Assembly: GCA_025355005.1 (NCBI GenBank)
Contig: JANXLV010000046.1
Coordinates: forward strand, 1-64,000
Source: Myxococcales bacterium
GTDB taxonomy: Bacteria > Myxococcota_A > Polyangia > Polyangiales > Polyangiaceae
Direction of reading: 5' to 3'
Length of the DNA: 64,000 nucleotides
Shown here: positions 7,749-15,799 of the stretch, one piece after another
Layout of the letters: every line of letters starts with the position of its first letter
Numbering within the stretch: position 1 is the first letter of the stretch
Notes under the pieces: model-generated
What the model was told of the DNA's origin: nothing
The model's database searches: none
The model's input: the letters and a program-made list of their open reading frames with translations, nothing else
Program-made: the position numbers and the translations under genes

Positions 7749-9815
7749 ATGTCGGAAGATCAGAAGACGCTGCGTCTGGTCCCCGCGGACTCTGCGCCGC
7801 AGACCGTGCCCATGTCCAGAGGCACCGACCCGGACAAGCTCGACACGCTGGCCAGCGCCGACACCATGGCGCGCGCCGACACGTTCGCGAGCGGCCCCAC
7901 CCTCGCCACGTCTCCGCTCGTGAGCTCCGACCCTGGCGTGGTCACGGACGTCGAGGCAGAGATCGCAACGGCCGACCCGCTGCGCCGCTACGAGCAGAAG
8001 ACGCTCCTGGGCGAGGGCGGCATGGGCGAGGTGCGACTGGTGCGCGACAAGCACATCTCGCGCGACGTCGCGATGAAGGTGATGCGGTCCGCCGCCGAGC
8101 AGCGCAGGGATCTCCGCGCACGCTTCCTGCGCGAGGCGCGCGTGCAGGGGCAGCTCGAGCACCCGGCCATCGTCCCGGTCTACGATCTCGGGCGCGACGC
8201 GGCCGGAAACGCGTTCTTCACGATGCGCCGCATCAAGGGACAGACGCTCGAGGCCGTGATCGAGAGGCTGCGCGCGGGCGGCGCCGAGGACGGCGAGTAC
8301 GCACGCCACAAGCTCCTCTCCGTGTTCCTGCGCGTCTGCCTTGCGGTGGACTACGCGCACAAGAAGGGCGTCATCCATCGCGACCTCAAGCCCGGCAACA
8401 TCATGGTCGGCGCCTATGGCGAGGTCTACGTGCTGGACTGGGGCCTCGCCAAGCTGCTCACGCCCGAGGAGCAAGCCACGCTCGAAGAAGAAGAGCAGGT
8501 CCGTGTCTCGAGCTCCGGTGTGAGCGCCACGGACGTGGGCCAGGTGATGGGCACGCCCGGCTACATGGCGCCGGAGCAGATCCTCGCGCAGACCGCGGAG
8601 GTCGGGCCCCGCGCCGACATCTATGCGCTCGGCTCGATCCTCTTCGAGCTGCTCGCGCTCGAACCGCTCTGCGGCACGGGCGGCGCTACCGAGGTGCTCA
8701 TGCGCGCGGTGAAGGGCCTGGACGCAAGCCCCCAGTCGCGCGCGCCCCACCGCGACGTCCCGCCCGAGCTCGACCAGGTGTGCGTGAAGGCGACGATGGC
8801 CGTCCCACGCGAGCGCTTCGCATCCGCACGCCACATGCATGACGCGATCGACCGGTATTTGTCGGGCGATCGTGACTTCGCGCGTCGCCGTGAGCTCGCG
8901 GCAGAGCACACCGAGCGCGCCCGCGAGGCCGCGCGCGGCGCGCAGGAGAGCGAGGAGCAGCGCAAGGCTGCGCTCTACGATCTTGGTCGTGCGCTCGCGC
9001 TGGATCCCAACCACGCGCCGGCCATCGCCGTGCTCGTGGAGATGCTGACCGACCCGCCGAAGACGACGCCGGTCGAGGTGACCGAGAAGATCAAGGAGAC
9101 GGAGCGCGCGTCCCGGAAGAGCGGCATGCTCGTGGGTGCCGGTCTCTTCTTCTTCGGCTCCGTTGCTACGTGGGTCCCGTTCGCGCTCGCGATGGGCGTG
9201 CGCAACTGGCCCATCGCCATCGCCACCGACATCGCGTGGACCGTCGTCTCCCTGGCGAGCCTCTACTTCTACTTCCGCCCGGCGGACACGCGCCTCCCGG
9301 TGGTGTCCATCCTCGCCGCCATCGCGACCGGTATGACGTCCATGCTGTTCGGCCCGCTCATCGTGGTCCCCGCGGTCGCCGCCGCCGGCACGGTCTGTTA
9401 CGTGATCAGCGGCCAGCGCGAGCACCGCAAGCTCGCCGTCCTCGCGGGCATCCTCTCCATCGTGGTGCCATACGCGCTGGAGCTCACAGGGGTGCTGCCT
9501 CCTTCGCTGCGCGTGCACGACGGCGTCATCACCGTGCTTCCTCGCGTGTTCGCGTTCCACCCGCTGTGGACGCCCATCTTCCTGGTGGTGTCACAGGTGT
9601 CGATCATCGTCATCGCCTCCATCTTCGTGCGGCGCTACCGCGAGGCCTTCCTCCGCGCCGAGGAGCGCATGCACCTCACCGCGTGGCAGCTGCGCCAGCT
9701 CGTACCCGACGCCGCGAAGGGCGCGTTCGACTCCCAGGCCCCCGACGCGCGGATGCTTCCAGGGTGTGCAGGCGATCTCGTACAGCAGGTGCTGAAAAAG
9801 ACGTCCCACTCGTAA
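7749..9815 (+). CDS. Membrane-anchored Hanks-type Ser/Thr protein kinase
   Basis: This 688-residue kinase has a Thr/Ser-rich N-terminal tail (1-75) and a kinase domain (about 80-375). Visible motifs are P-loop GEGGMGEV (88-95), VAMK with Lys110, catalytic HRDLKPGN with Asp212, DWG at 230-232 in place of DFG, and GTPGYMAPEQ. A helical charged region around 380-450 may hold a TPR-like repeat. Four to six membrane segments fill about 458-635, so the kinase faces the cytoplasm with a C-terminal membrane domain. It begins 18 bases after the channel gene, so the two are probably co-transcribed and the channel is a candidate partner or substrate. Confidence 0.92.
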   Translation: MSEDQKTLRLVPADSAPQTVPMSRGTDPDKLDTLASADTMARADTFASGPTLATSPLVSSDPGVVTDVEAEIATADPLRRYEQKTLLGEGGMGEVRLVRDKHISRDVAMKVMRSAAEQRRDLRARFLREARVQGQLEHPAIVPVYDLGRDAAGNAFFTMRRIKGQTLEAVIERLRAGGAEDGEYARHKLLSVFLRVCLAVDYAHKKGVIHRDLKPGNIMVGAYGEVYVLDWGLAKLLTPEEQATLEEEEQVRVSSSGVSATDVGQVMGTPGYMAPEQILAQTAEVGPRADIYALGSILFELLALEPLCGTGGATEVLMRAVKGLDASPQSRAPHRDVPPELDQVCVKATMAVPRERFASARHMHDAIDRYLSGDRDFARRRELAAEHTERAREAARGAQESEEQRKAALYDLGRALALDPNHAPAIAVLVEMLTDPPKTTPVEVTEKIKETERASRKSGMLVGAGLFFFGSVATWVPFALAMGVRNWPIAIATDIAWTVVSLASLYFYFRPADTRLPVVSILAAIATGMTSMLFGPLIVVPAVAAAGTVCYVISGQREHRKLAVLAGILSIVVPYALELTGVLPPSLRVHDGVITVLPRVFAFHPLWTPIFLVVSQVSIIVIASIFVRRYREAFLRAEERMHLTAWQLRQLVPDAAKGAFDSQAPDARMLPGCAGDLVQQVLKKTSHS

Positions 9816-9955
9816 TTTGCTGAAAAAAAGCGCCTTTCAGCCTCCACAAAACGCTCGAGTCGCGGAACTTCCGCGCGCTCTCCCGTTCCCACACTGGACG
9901 GTCCGGAGTGTCCCCGACCGGGGACCACGAAGCGCAAACCAGAGGAGGAGAGCAG

Positions 9956-10519
9956 ATGGCAGGTGTTGACGTCGGCGGTGGTGGCAGCAGCGGTCGCAGG
10001 ACAGGCAACTTCGAGGTCAACATGATCCCGATGATCGATCTCCTGATGGTGACGATCTCCTTCCTCCTGATCACGGCAGTCTGGTCGAACATGAGCCGCC
10101 TGCAGGCAGACGCGCAGGTGCCCGGGCCGGCGCAGCCTTGCGCGGGCGGCTGCGAAGAGAAGGTCGAGCGGAAGCTCCACGTCATCACCACCGACGGTCA
10201 GAAGTTCAAGCTGGAATGGCGCGAGGGCAAGAACGTGCTCTCCACGACCGAGGTCGACGCCACGTCCCCCGCCTCTGGCGGCACCGCCGGCATCGCGAAG
10301 TTTCCGGCGCTCTCGGAGGCTCTCAAGAAGGAGTGGCAGACAAGCGGCACCCACCGCGCCAAGGACGACGTCGCGTTCGACCGCGCAGTGATCCACGCCT
10401 CGAACGAGCTGCCATACTCCACGCTCGTCGGCGTGATGGACGCCGCCGCGTCGCCCCGTCGCGACACGAAATCCGGACACCAGACGGCCGCGTTCGATGT
10501 GGCCCTCGCGATCGACTGA
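9956..10519 (+). CDS. ExbD/TolR-family biopolymer transport protein
   Basis: This 187-residue protein has the ExbD/TolR plan: a short cytoplasmic N terminus, one TM helix (about 27-45) preceded by VNMIPMIDLLMV with the proton-path aspartate, and a periplasmic domain ending in ASNELPYSTLVGVMDAA. It would form a proton-driven motor with a TolQ/ExbB protein, but none is next to it. The start at GCAGATGGC was chosen over an upstream in-frame codon because AGAGGAGGAG lies 7-8 bases before it. It follows the kinase gene by 140 bases. Confidence 0.82.
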   Translation: MAGVDVGGGGSSGRRTGNFEVNMIPMIDLLMVTISFLLITAVWSNMSRLQADAQVPGPAQPCAGGCEEKVERKLHVITTDGQKFKLEWREGKNVLSTTEVDATSPASGGTAGIAKFPALSEALKKEWQTSGTHRAKDDVAFDRAVIHASNELPYSTLVGVMDAAASPRRDTKSGHQTAAFDVALAID

Positions 10520-10528
10520 TCGGCCCGG

Positions 10529-11020
10529 CTACTTCTGCGACGTGCGCGTCATCTCCATCATCGTCGGGCGAAAACCCGCGCGCGTGAACAGGCGCTGCGC
10601 GACATCGTTCTTCACCGAGGCCAGCAGCACGACGCGTGGCGCGCCCATCTTCTCGAGCTCCTCCAGCGTTCTCTGGAGGAGCAGCTCGCCCCCGCCTTTG
10701 CCGCGCAGGTCGTCCGTGACGAAGATGTCGTGCAGCTTCGCGCACGCATCCAGCAGCGCATTGTAGTCGCGCGGCTCCATGGTGGAGTACGTGTATCCTG
10801 CAATCTTTTCTTGCGCGCCGTCGGCTTCGGGCTGTGTGAGCACCAGGACGCACGCCTCGGGGTTTTCGATCTCCCGCGCAAGGAACCGCTCGTAGCCCTT
10901 GTCTGCGTTCGGGAGGTGCATGAAGCGATCGGGGTCGAACGACTCGTGCAGCTGCACCAGGCCGAGCGCCAGCTTGCCGACCGCGTGGAGATCTTCCTTC
11001 GTCGCGCGCCGGACCTGCAT
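10529..11020 (-). CDS. GNAT-family N-acetyltransferase
   Basis: This 163-residue protein has the GNAT fold pattern: MQVRRATKEDL at the start, an acetyl-CoA-binding segment with DDLRGKGGGELLLQ (the R-x-x-G-x-G/A motif), and the C-terminal VAQRLFTRAGFRP typical of the family. The substrate is unknown. The start chosen overlaps the ChaN-like gene's stop by one base (TGATG) and has GAGGAGG upstream, so the two genes are translationally coupled. Confidence 0.85.
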   Translation of the reverse strand: MQVRRATKEDLHAVGKLALGLVQLHESFDPDRFMHLPNADKGYERFLAREIENPEACVLVLTQPEADGAQEKIAGYTYSTMEPRDYNALLDACAKLHDIFVTDDLRGKGGGELLLQRTLEELEKMGAPRVVLLASVKNDVAQRLFTRAGFRPTMMEMTRTSQK

Positions 11021-12021
11021 CACTGCCTCCTCCGCCTCTGCAGCTCCATCTTGAACGCGATGCACGGGTCAAGGTCCGTGGCGCGCGGCGTGAAGAACAC
11101 GAAGTCCGCGTGCACGTCGTACGCCTTCGGGTCCGTGCGGCCATCCGCGACCTCGATCATGGATACGCTCACCATCCTGGCATTCGGCGCCTTTCGTGCG
11201 AGCGCCCACGGCACACCGCGGTCGGTGCGGGTGTGCCCGTTGCCAGCGATGAGCACCGCGCCGCGTGATTCGAAGGGTGCCATCGCGTTCGCCATTCCCG
11301 CGTCGCGCGCGCGCTCAGCGAGCAGCATCCCGCGCACCATCGACGACGGCAGGTGCCCGCAGTGCGCTTGCACGAGCTCGGTGTGCAGCGAGCTCTCCAG
11401 GTTCGGATCCATCGTCTCGTCGAGCAGGAACGCCTTCCGGTCCTCCGCATCCACCGCGGACTCACCGTGGTGCGCGATGGCGGACGCGCGCACCTGCGGG
11501 ATGCCGCCGGCCACGATGGGCAGCTTCGCCGCGAACGTGACGTCCATGATCGGCTTGTAGCGCTCCCACGGTCCCCAGCCGCGCTTCTCCCAGTTCATCG
11601 CCTCGCCGAAATCCGCCGATGAGGCAGTCTGACGGTCCATGTACTGCGCGACCTGGTCACCCATGTCGGTCTCGATCATCTCGAGGACCACCGCAGGGCT
11701 CCGCTTCCGCGTGATCATCGCGCCCAGGAGCCGCGCCTGCTCCGTGTGGTGGTCCGCGTTGTCGTGCTTCTCGCCGAGCAGCACGTAGGTCGCCTGCGCG
11801 CAGCTGTCGGCCACGACGTCCTCCGTCACCTCGCGGAACGTGGCTGCCTCGTAGAAGCGACCCACGAGCGGATGGTCCGTCGCGATGTCCGTCTTCCACG
11901 CGCGCTTCGCCAGCGGAAGCCGCGCCGGCGCTCCCGGCCCCTCTTTCGGGCCGCACGCGGCAGCACAGAAGGCCAGCAAGAGCAGACAACCGGCGAGCGG
12001 GGCAATGCGGTACATTCTCAT
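11020..12021 (-). CDS. ChaN-family (haem/iron-binding-like) lipoprotein
   Basis: This 333-residue lipoprotein has a lipobox AAAC (Cys23) and the ChaN-like fold pattern: YVLLGEKHDNADHH near residue 80, VVLEMIETDM, and the C-terminal IAGNGHTRTDRGVP. ChaN relatives bind haem at the outer membrane and are linked to iron uptake; haem binding here is inferred from the family only. The gene is coupled to the GNAT gene downstream. Its start codon is six bases from the divergent fpg-like gene's start, so its promoter must lie inside that coding sequence. A second in-frame ATG two codons later is an alternative start. Confidence 0.75.
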   Translation of the reverse strand: MRMYRIAPLAGCLLLLAFCAAACGPKEGPGAPARLPLAKRAWKTDIATDHPLVGRFYEAATFREVTEDVVADSCAQATYVLLGEKHDNADHHTEQARLLGAMITRKRSPAVVLEMIETDMGDQVAQYMDRQTASSADFGEAMNWEKRGWGPWERYKPIMDVTFAAKLPIVAGGIPQVRASAIAHHGESAVDAEDRKAFLLDETMDPNLESSLHTELVQAHCGHLPSSMVRGMLLAERARDAGMANAMAPFESRGAVLIAGNGHTRTDRGVPWALARKAPNARMVSVSMIEVADGRTDPKAYDVHADFVFFTPRATDLDPCIAFKMELQRRRRQ

Positions 12022-12027
12022 GGCGTC

Positions 12028-13035
12028 ATGCCGGAGCTACCCGACGTCGAGCTCTACGTCGAGCACATCGCGCGCCGCACCCGCGGACAGCCGCTCACGG
12101 GCGTGCGTTTCGCGAGCCCATTCCTGCTCCGGACGGTGACCCCCGCAGTCAAGGACCTGCTGAATCGCAAGGTCGTCGCGGTGTCACGCATGGCCAAGCG
12201 CATCGTGATCGAGCTCGAGGCGCACCACTACATCGTCATCCACCTGATGATCTCCGGCCGCTTCCGCTGGGGTGATCCCGGCGCGAAGATCCCCGGAAAG
12301 CTCGGCATGGCCGCCTTCGACTTCCCGAACGGCTCGCTGCTGTTCACCGAAGCAAGCACGCAGAAGCGCGCCCAGCTCCACTTCTTCGTCGGTAAGGACT
12401 CGTACCGAACGCTGGATCCCGGCGGCATCGAGCCGCTCACAGCCACGCCAAAGTCGTTCTTCGAGGCGCTCACGCGCGAGAGCCACACGCTCAAGCGCTC
12501 GATGACGGATCCGACGATCCTCTCCGGCATCGGCAACGCATACTCCGACGAGATCCTGTTCGAGGCGCAGATGAGCCCGATCAAGCTCACGAAGACGCTG
12601 ACGCCGGACGAGGCCCGGACGCTGCTCACCGCGACCAAGAAGATCCTCACGTGGTGGCGCGACAAGCTCATCTCCGAGTCCGACGCGTTTCCGGAGAAGG
12701 TCACCGCGTTCCGCGAAGAGATGACCGTCCACGGGCGCTTCGGAAAGCCGTGCAGGCGCTGCGGCGATCCGGTGCAGCACATCGTCTATGCATCGAACGA
12801 AGCAAACTACTGCGCGCGCTGCCAGACCGAAGGCCGCCTGCTGGCGGATCGCTCCCTCTCGCGCCTTCTGGGAAAGGACTTCCCGCGATCGCTAGAGGAG
12901 CTCGAGCTGCGGAAGGCCAGCGCAAGAGCCGTGGTGGAAGACCGCGCGGATGCCGTCGTGGTCCCGAAAGCGCCAAGACCGTCCGCCAAGAAGCGCGCTT
13001 CCTCCGTCGCCAGGAAGAGGACGCCGTCGACCTGA
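12028..13035 (+). CDS. Formamidopyrimidine/endonuclease VIII-type DNA glycosylase
   Basis: This 335-residue Fpg/Nei-family base-excision repair enzyme begins MPELPDVE, giving the catalytic N-terminal proline and glutamate after Met removal. A lysine in RMAKRIVIEL matches the β-strand catalytic lysine. The H2TH DNA-binding region is GIGNAYSDEILF. A C-terminal zinc finger (CRRCG ... CARCQ, C-x2-C-x16-C-x2-C) is complete. About 55 further residues form a basic Lys/Arg/Ala/Pro tail absent from typical 270-residue Fpg proteins. The start is fixed by the need for Pro2. Whether it prefers oxidised purines or pyrimidines cannot be told. Confidence 0.88.
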   Translation: MPELPDVELYVEHIARRTRGQPLTGVRFASPFLLRTVTPAVKDLLNRKVVAVSRMAKRIVIELEAHHYIVIHLMISGRFRWGDPGAKIPGKLGMAAFDFPNGSLLFTEASTQKRAQLHFFVGKDSYRTLDPGGIEPLTATPKSFFEALTRESHTLKRSMTDPTILSGIGNAYSDEILFEAQMSPIKLTKTLTPDEARTLLTATKKILTWWRDKLISESDAFPEKVTAFREEMTVHGRFGKPCRRCGDPVQHIVYASNEANYCARCQTEGRLLADRSLSRLLGKDFPRSLEELELRKASARAVVEDRADAVVVPKAPRPSAKKRASSVARKRTPST

Positions 13036-13076
13036 CGCGCTTTTCCACGGCGACGGTGGGGAGCTATCGTTCACGA

Positions 13077-13463
13077 ATGGGGTTCCGTCAGCCGTGGTCA
13101 TCCTTCTTCGTTGTCGCTGCCTTGCTCGCGGTGCGTCTGAGCTTTGCAGCCGACTCTCCCGAGTTTCGCGAAGACGTCATCGACTGCGACGAGGCGCTGG
13201 CGCACCTGCAAAAATGCTGTCCCGGATTCGACGCCTCGAAGATCGGATGTGAGTACCACCACTACGCGGGCTGCGAGGTGCCGCTCACCATCTATCCCGC
13301 CTTCAGCGTCAGGGATAGCAAGTGCATTCTGGGTGCGACGTGTGAAGCACTCACCGCTGGAGAGGAGACTCTGGATGGTTCGATCTGCTCCCGGGCGCAG
13401 GCCCAGAAGCAGGTCAACGATGACAATGGGCGCGTAGACCCATATGTACGAGTCTGTCCATGA
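13077..13463 (+). CDS. Small secreted Cys-rich protein
   Basis: This 128-residue protein has a signal peptide (about 1-25, cleavage near SFAAD) and a mature part with nine cysteines (VIDCDE, LQKCCPGFD, IGCEYHH, AGCEVP, SKCIL, ATCEAL, GSICSR, VRVCP). It is likely disulfide-stabilised in the periplasm or outside. No known family was recognised. Its last codons overlap the next gene's start by four bases (ATGA), so the two are made together and may interact. Confidence 0.7.
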   Translation: MGFRQPWSSFFVVAALLAVRLSFAADSPEFREDVIDCDEALAHLQKCCPGFDASKIGCEYHHYAGCEVPLTIYPAFSVRDSKCILGATCEALTAGEETLDGSICSRAQAQKQVNDDNGRVDPYVRVCP

Positions 13464-14017
13464 AGGCCATTCCGTTCGTCGCCACCTTATGCGGAGTAGC
13501 CGCGTCGTGCGTGGTCGCGTCCGCGGTCGCGCAGGAGTCGTCACCGCCGAGCAGCGAGCCTCGAGAACGAGAGTGGCACGGAGAGCTCCGCGCAGGCGTG
13601 GGCCATGAGGAAGTGTTCGCGATCGCGGCGACTGGTGGAGCCGTGGCAACGGCTTTCGGCGTTACTCAGCGACGGATTGGCGCGTATGTGGATGGCGAGT
13701 ACTTCAGGGGCTCGACGCCCATGGGGCTGCGCATGCAGACATTTCGGCTCGCTTCAGCTGCCGAATATCAGTGGAGCAGGTTCCACTTCGGTGGCGGACC
13801 GGAGCTCATGTACTTCGATCTGAAGCTCATTAGTCAGGAGGCAGGGGCTGTCTCCACTTGGGGCGTCGGGCTAGTAGCATTCGTGCGCTTCGACATGGTG
13901 CCGTTTGCCGGCCACGCGCTCTTCGTCGATGTAAGAATTCATGGCGACTCGCTTGATACGTTGCGTTACCCAACCAGCTCCTGGGGCCCGTCCGCCACGC
14001 TCGGGTTTCGACTCTAG
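13460..14017 (+). CDS. Probable small outer-membrane β-barrel protein
   Basis: This 185-residue protein has a signal peptide (about 1-25, ending AVAQE) and then alternating amphipathic β-strands rich in Tyr, Phe and Gly. It ends in GPSATLGFRL, fitting a short β-barrel although the last residue is Leu rather than the usual Phe. Its function is unknown. It is translationally coupled (ATGA) to the Cys-rich secreted protein upstream. Confidence 0.65.
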   Translation: MKAIPFVATLCGVAASCVVASAVAQESSPPSSEPREREWHGELRAGVGHEEVFAIAATGGAVATAFGVTQRRIGAYVDGEYFRGSTPMGLRMQTFRLASAAEYQWSRFHFGGGPELMYFDLKLISQEAGAVSTWGVGLVAFVRFDMVPFAGHALFVDVRIHGDSLDTLRYPTSSWGPSATLGFRL

Positions 14018-14043
14018 CTAGTGGGCATACGCTCCGTGAGAGT

Positions 14044-14985
14044 TCAGGGCGGCGTGCTCATCACCACGTTGCCTAGCTCCTTCTTCGCGTCGTTGACCTC
14101 GATGCGGCAGAAGGAGAACGCGATGGTGGTGGTGTCGTTGCGGCAGACTTGATCTCGGAGCGCGGCTTCGTCGCAGTGGCAGGGCGTGCCCAGTGGGACG
14201 CCCATGCCGCACTCTGGTTTGTCGGCCTGCTTGAGGACGTACTGGCGGCGCGCGTGTGCCTTATCCATCTCGTCGGGGACGGCGTTTGCGGCGCGCAAGG
14301 CGGCGAACGCGAAGCGCTCGGTCTGGTAGGTGGGTTTGTCCTCCAGGAGCTGCTCCTTCGTGCGCGCGAGATCGCGCGTGACCTCTTTCGCCATGTCCTC
14401 TGCCGTGCAGAGCGGCTCACGCTGGTCCGTCGCGGCGCCGAGCCCGATGCGTGCGCCGTCCTTGGTGCAGCGGATGCTCTGCAGACAGCGATCTATGCCG
14501 AGGCGTTTCTTCACCGCCTCCACGCAGGTGCCCTTGCCGTTGGCGACGGCGAGCAACGCGGAGTCCACGAAGAGCTGGAGGTCTGGATCCTTCGCGGGGA
14601 GCGTGGGCAGCCGGTCGAGGAGCTCACAGCCAAGCGCGGCGCCGGCCTTCGCGTCGCCGTTCGCTACCGCGCGGAGCATCACGCTCGCTGCGCGTGGTTG
14701 CTTTCCATCCGGCGCGAGCTCCTTCAGGCGCGCGGGGAGGGCGGCGCGAACCTCTGGCTTCGTGAGGTCCGTCGTCTTCACGGCTTCGAGCAGCGCGTCA
14801 GGCGGACTGCCGACCGCGAACGGCCCGGAGCCGGACGACGCTGCGCCGCCTGAGGACGCCGCCGCGGGATCCCCCTTCGATTTGTCGTCCTTGGGTGTGC
14901 ATGCCGCCCACACGATCGCGGTGGCGGCGACGACGATGCTCAACTTTCGCGTGACACGCGAGGGTTCCGTGCGCACGCTCACCAT
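14044..14985 (-). CDS. Lipoprotein of unknown function, Cys-containing helical
   Basis: This 313-residue protein has a signal and lipobox WAAC (Cys29), a Ser/Gly/Ala linker, and then a mostly helical domain with several cysteines in its second half (LGCELL, RCLQSIRCTK, PLCTAED, ECGMG, CHCDEA, VCRND, FCRIE). No family was recognised. The ATG chosen has GGGGTG about 8 bases upstream in its own strand. The start is head-to-head with the EI24-like gene with essentially no intergenic DNA, so one or both promoters lie in the neighbour's coding sequence. Confidence 0.7.
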   Translation of the reverse strand: MVSVRTEPSRVTRKLSIVVAATAIVWAACTPKDDKSKGDPAAASSGGAASSGSGPFAVGSPPDALLEAVKTTDLTKPEVRAALPARLKELAPDGKQPRAASVMLRAVANGDAKAGAALGCELLDRLPTLPAKDPDLQLFVDSALLAVANGKGTCVEAVKKRLGIDRCLQSIRCTKDGARIGLGAATDQREPLCTAEDMAKEVTRDLARTKEQLLEDKPTYQTERFAFAALRAANAVPDEMDKAHARRQYVLKQADKPECGMGVPLGTPCHCDEAALRDQVCRNDTTTIAFSFCRIEVNDAKKELGNVVMSTPP

Positions 14986-15793
14986 GATGCACCCCGTCGT
15001 GCGGCTCGGCAAGGTCGACATCTTCACGGGCGTCAGCTCGTTCTTCGGTGGGTTCGGCTTCATCATCGTGACACCGAGCGCGTGGGGCTGGGCGCTCGTG
15101 CCCATGGCCGTCGCCGGCGTCCTTTTCGCCGGCACCGGCTCGCTCGGCGTCTGGGGGGCCACGGCGCTCTACCATCACGTCGTCGCAGGTACGCAGGGCA
15201 CGCTCGGGGCCATCGGCGCGGGCGTGCTGTACGTTCTCATGATTGCCGTCGCGGTCGTGCTCGCGTTCGTGGTCGCGTGCGCGCTTGCGCAGCCGATCAG
15301 CGGGTTCGCGCTCGAGGCGCTCGCGAAGAAGCAGGAGCGCGCGCTGGGCCAGGAGCCTCGGACGGTGAACGAGCCGCTCTGGGCGTCGTTCTTCCGATCG
15401 CTGCGGGTCACGCTCGTGAGCCTTGCGTGCGGGCTCCCGGTGCTTGCGCTGCTTGCGCTGCTCACGGTGCTCTTCCCGCCAGCGGCGGTGGTGACGGTGC
15501 CGCTCAAGTTCCTGGTCGTCTCGATGATGGTGGCCTGGGATTTCCTGGACTATCCGCTGGGCGTGCGCGGCGCGCGCGTGCGCGATCGGCTCGAGTTCGT
15601 GGGCAAGAACTTCGGCAGCGTCTTCGTCTTCGGATTGCTCTCCGCGCTGGTGCTGCTCATCCCGGGGATCGGCTTCATCGTGCTTCCAGCGGGCGTGTGC
15701 GGTGCGACCAGGCTCCTCGTGCGCTCGGAGCGCTCCGAAAAGGACAGCGTCGCGCTCCCTCGGTACGAAACGCGCGGCGCGCTCCCGAGGTAG
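14984..15793 (+). CDS. EI24/CysZ-like multi-pass membrane protein
   Basis: This protein of about 269 residues has four to six hydrophobic segments and the EI24 (CysZ-like) layout: a long amphipathic stretch between TM pairs (PISGFALEALAKKQERALG), a conserved-looking WDFLDYPLGVRG segment, and a C-terminal GIGFIVLPAGVCGATRLLV helix. CysZ imports sulfate; other EI24 proteins have no known role and nothing here shows the substrate. The start is uncertain: an ATG at 14936 in the same frame would add 16 residues but would overlap the divergent lipoprotein by 50 bases. Confidence 0.72.
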   Translation: MMHPVVRLGKVDIFTGVSSFFGGFGFIIVTPSAWGWALVPMAVAGVLFAGTGSLGVWGATALYHHVVAGTQGTLGAIGAGVLYVLMIAVAVVLAFVVACALAQPISGFALEALAKKQERALGQEPRTVNEPLWASFFRSLRVTLVSLACGLPVLALLALLTVLFPPAAVVTVPLKFLVVSMMVAWDFLDYPLGVRGARVRDRLEFVGKNFGSVFVFGLLSALVLLIPGIGFIVLPAGVCGATRLLVRSERSEKDSVALPRYETRGALPR

Positions 15794-15799
15794 CTGAGG

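Noticed and set aside
6645-9560. 971-codon open frame on the minus strand across the channel and kinase genes
   Set aside because: Arg/Glu/His/Ala-rich composition with no domain; it is the antisense shadow of two well-supported genes in high-GC DNA.
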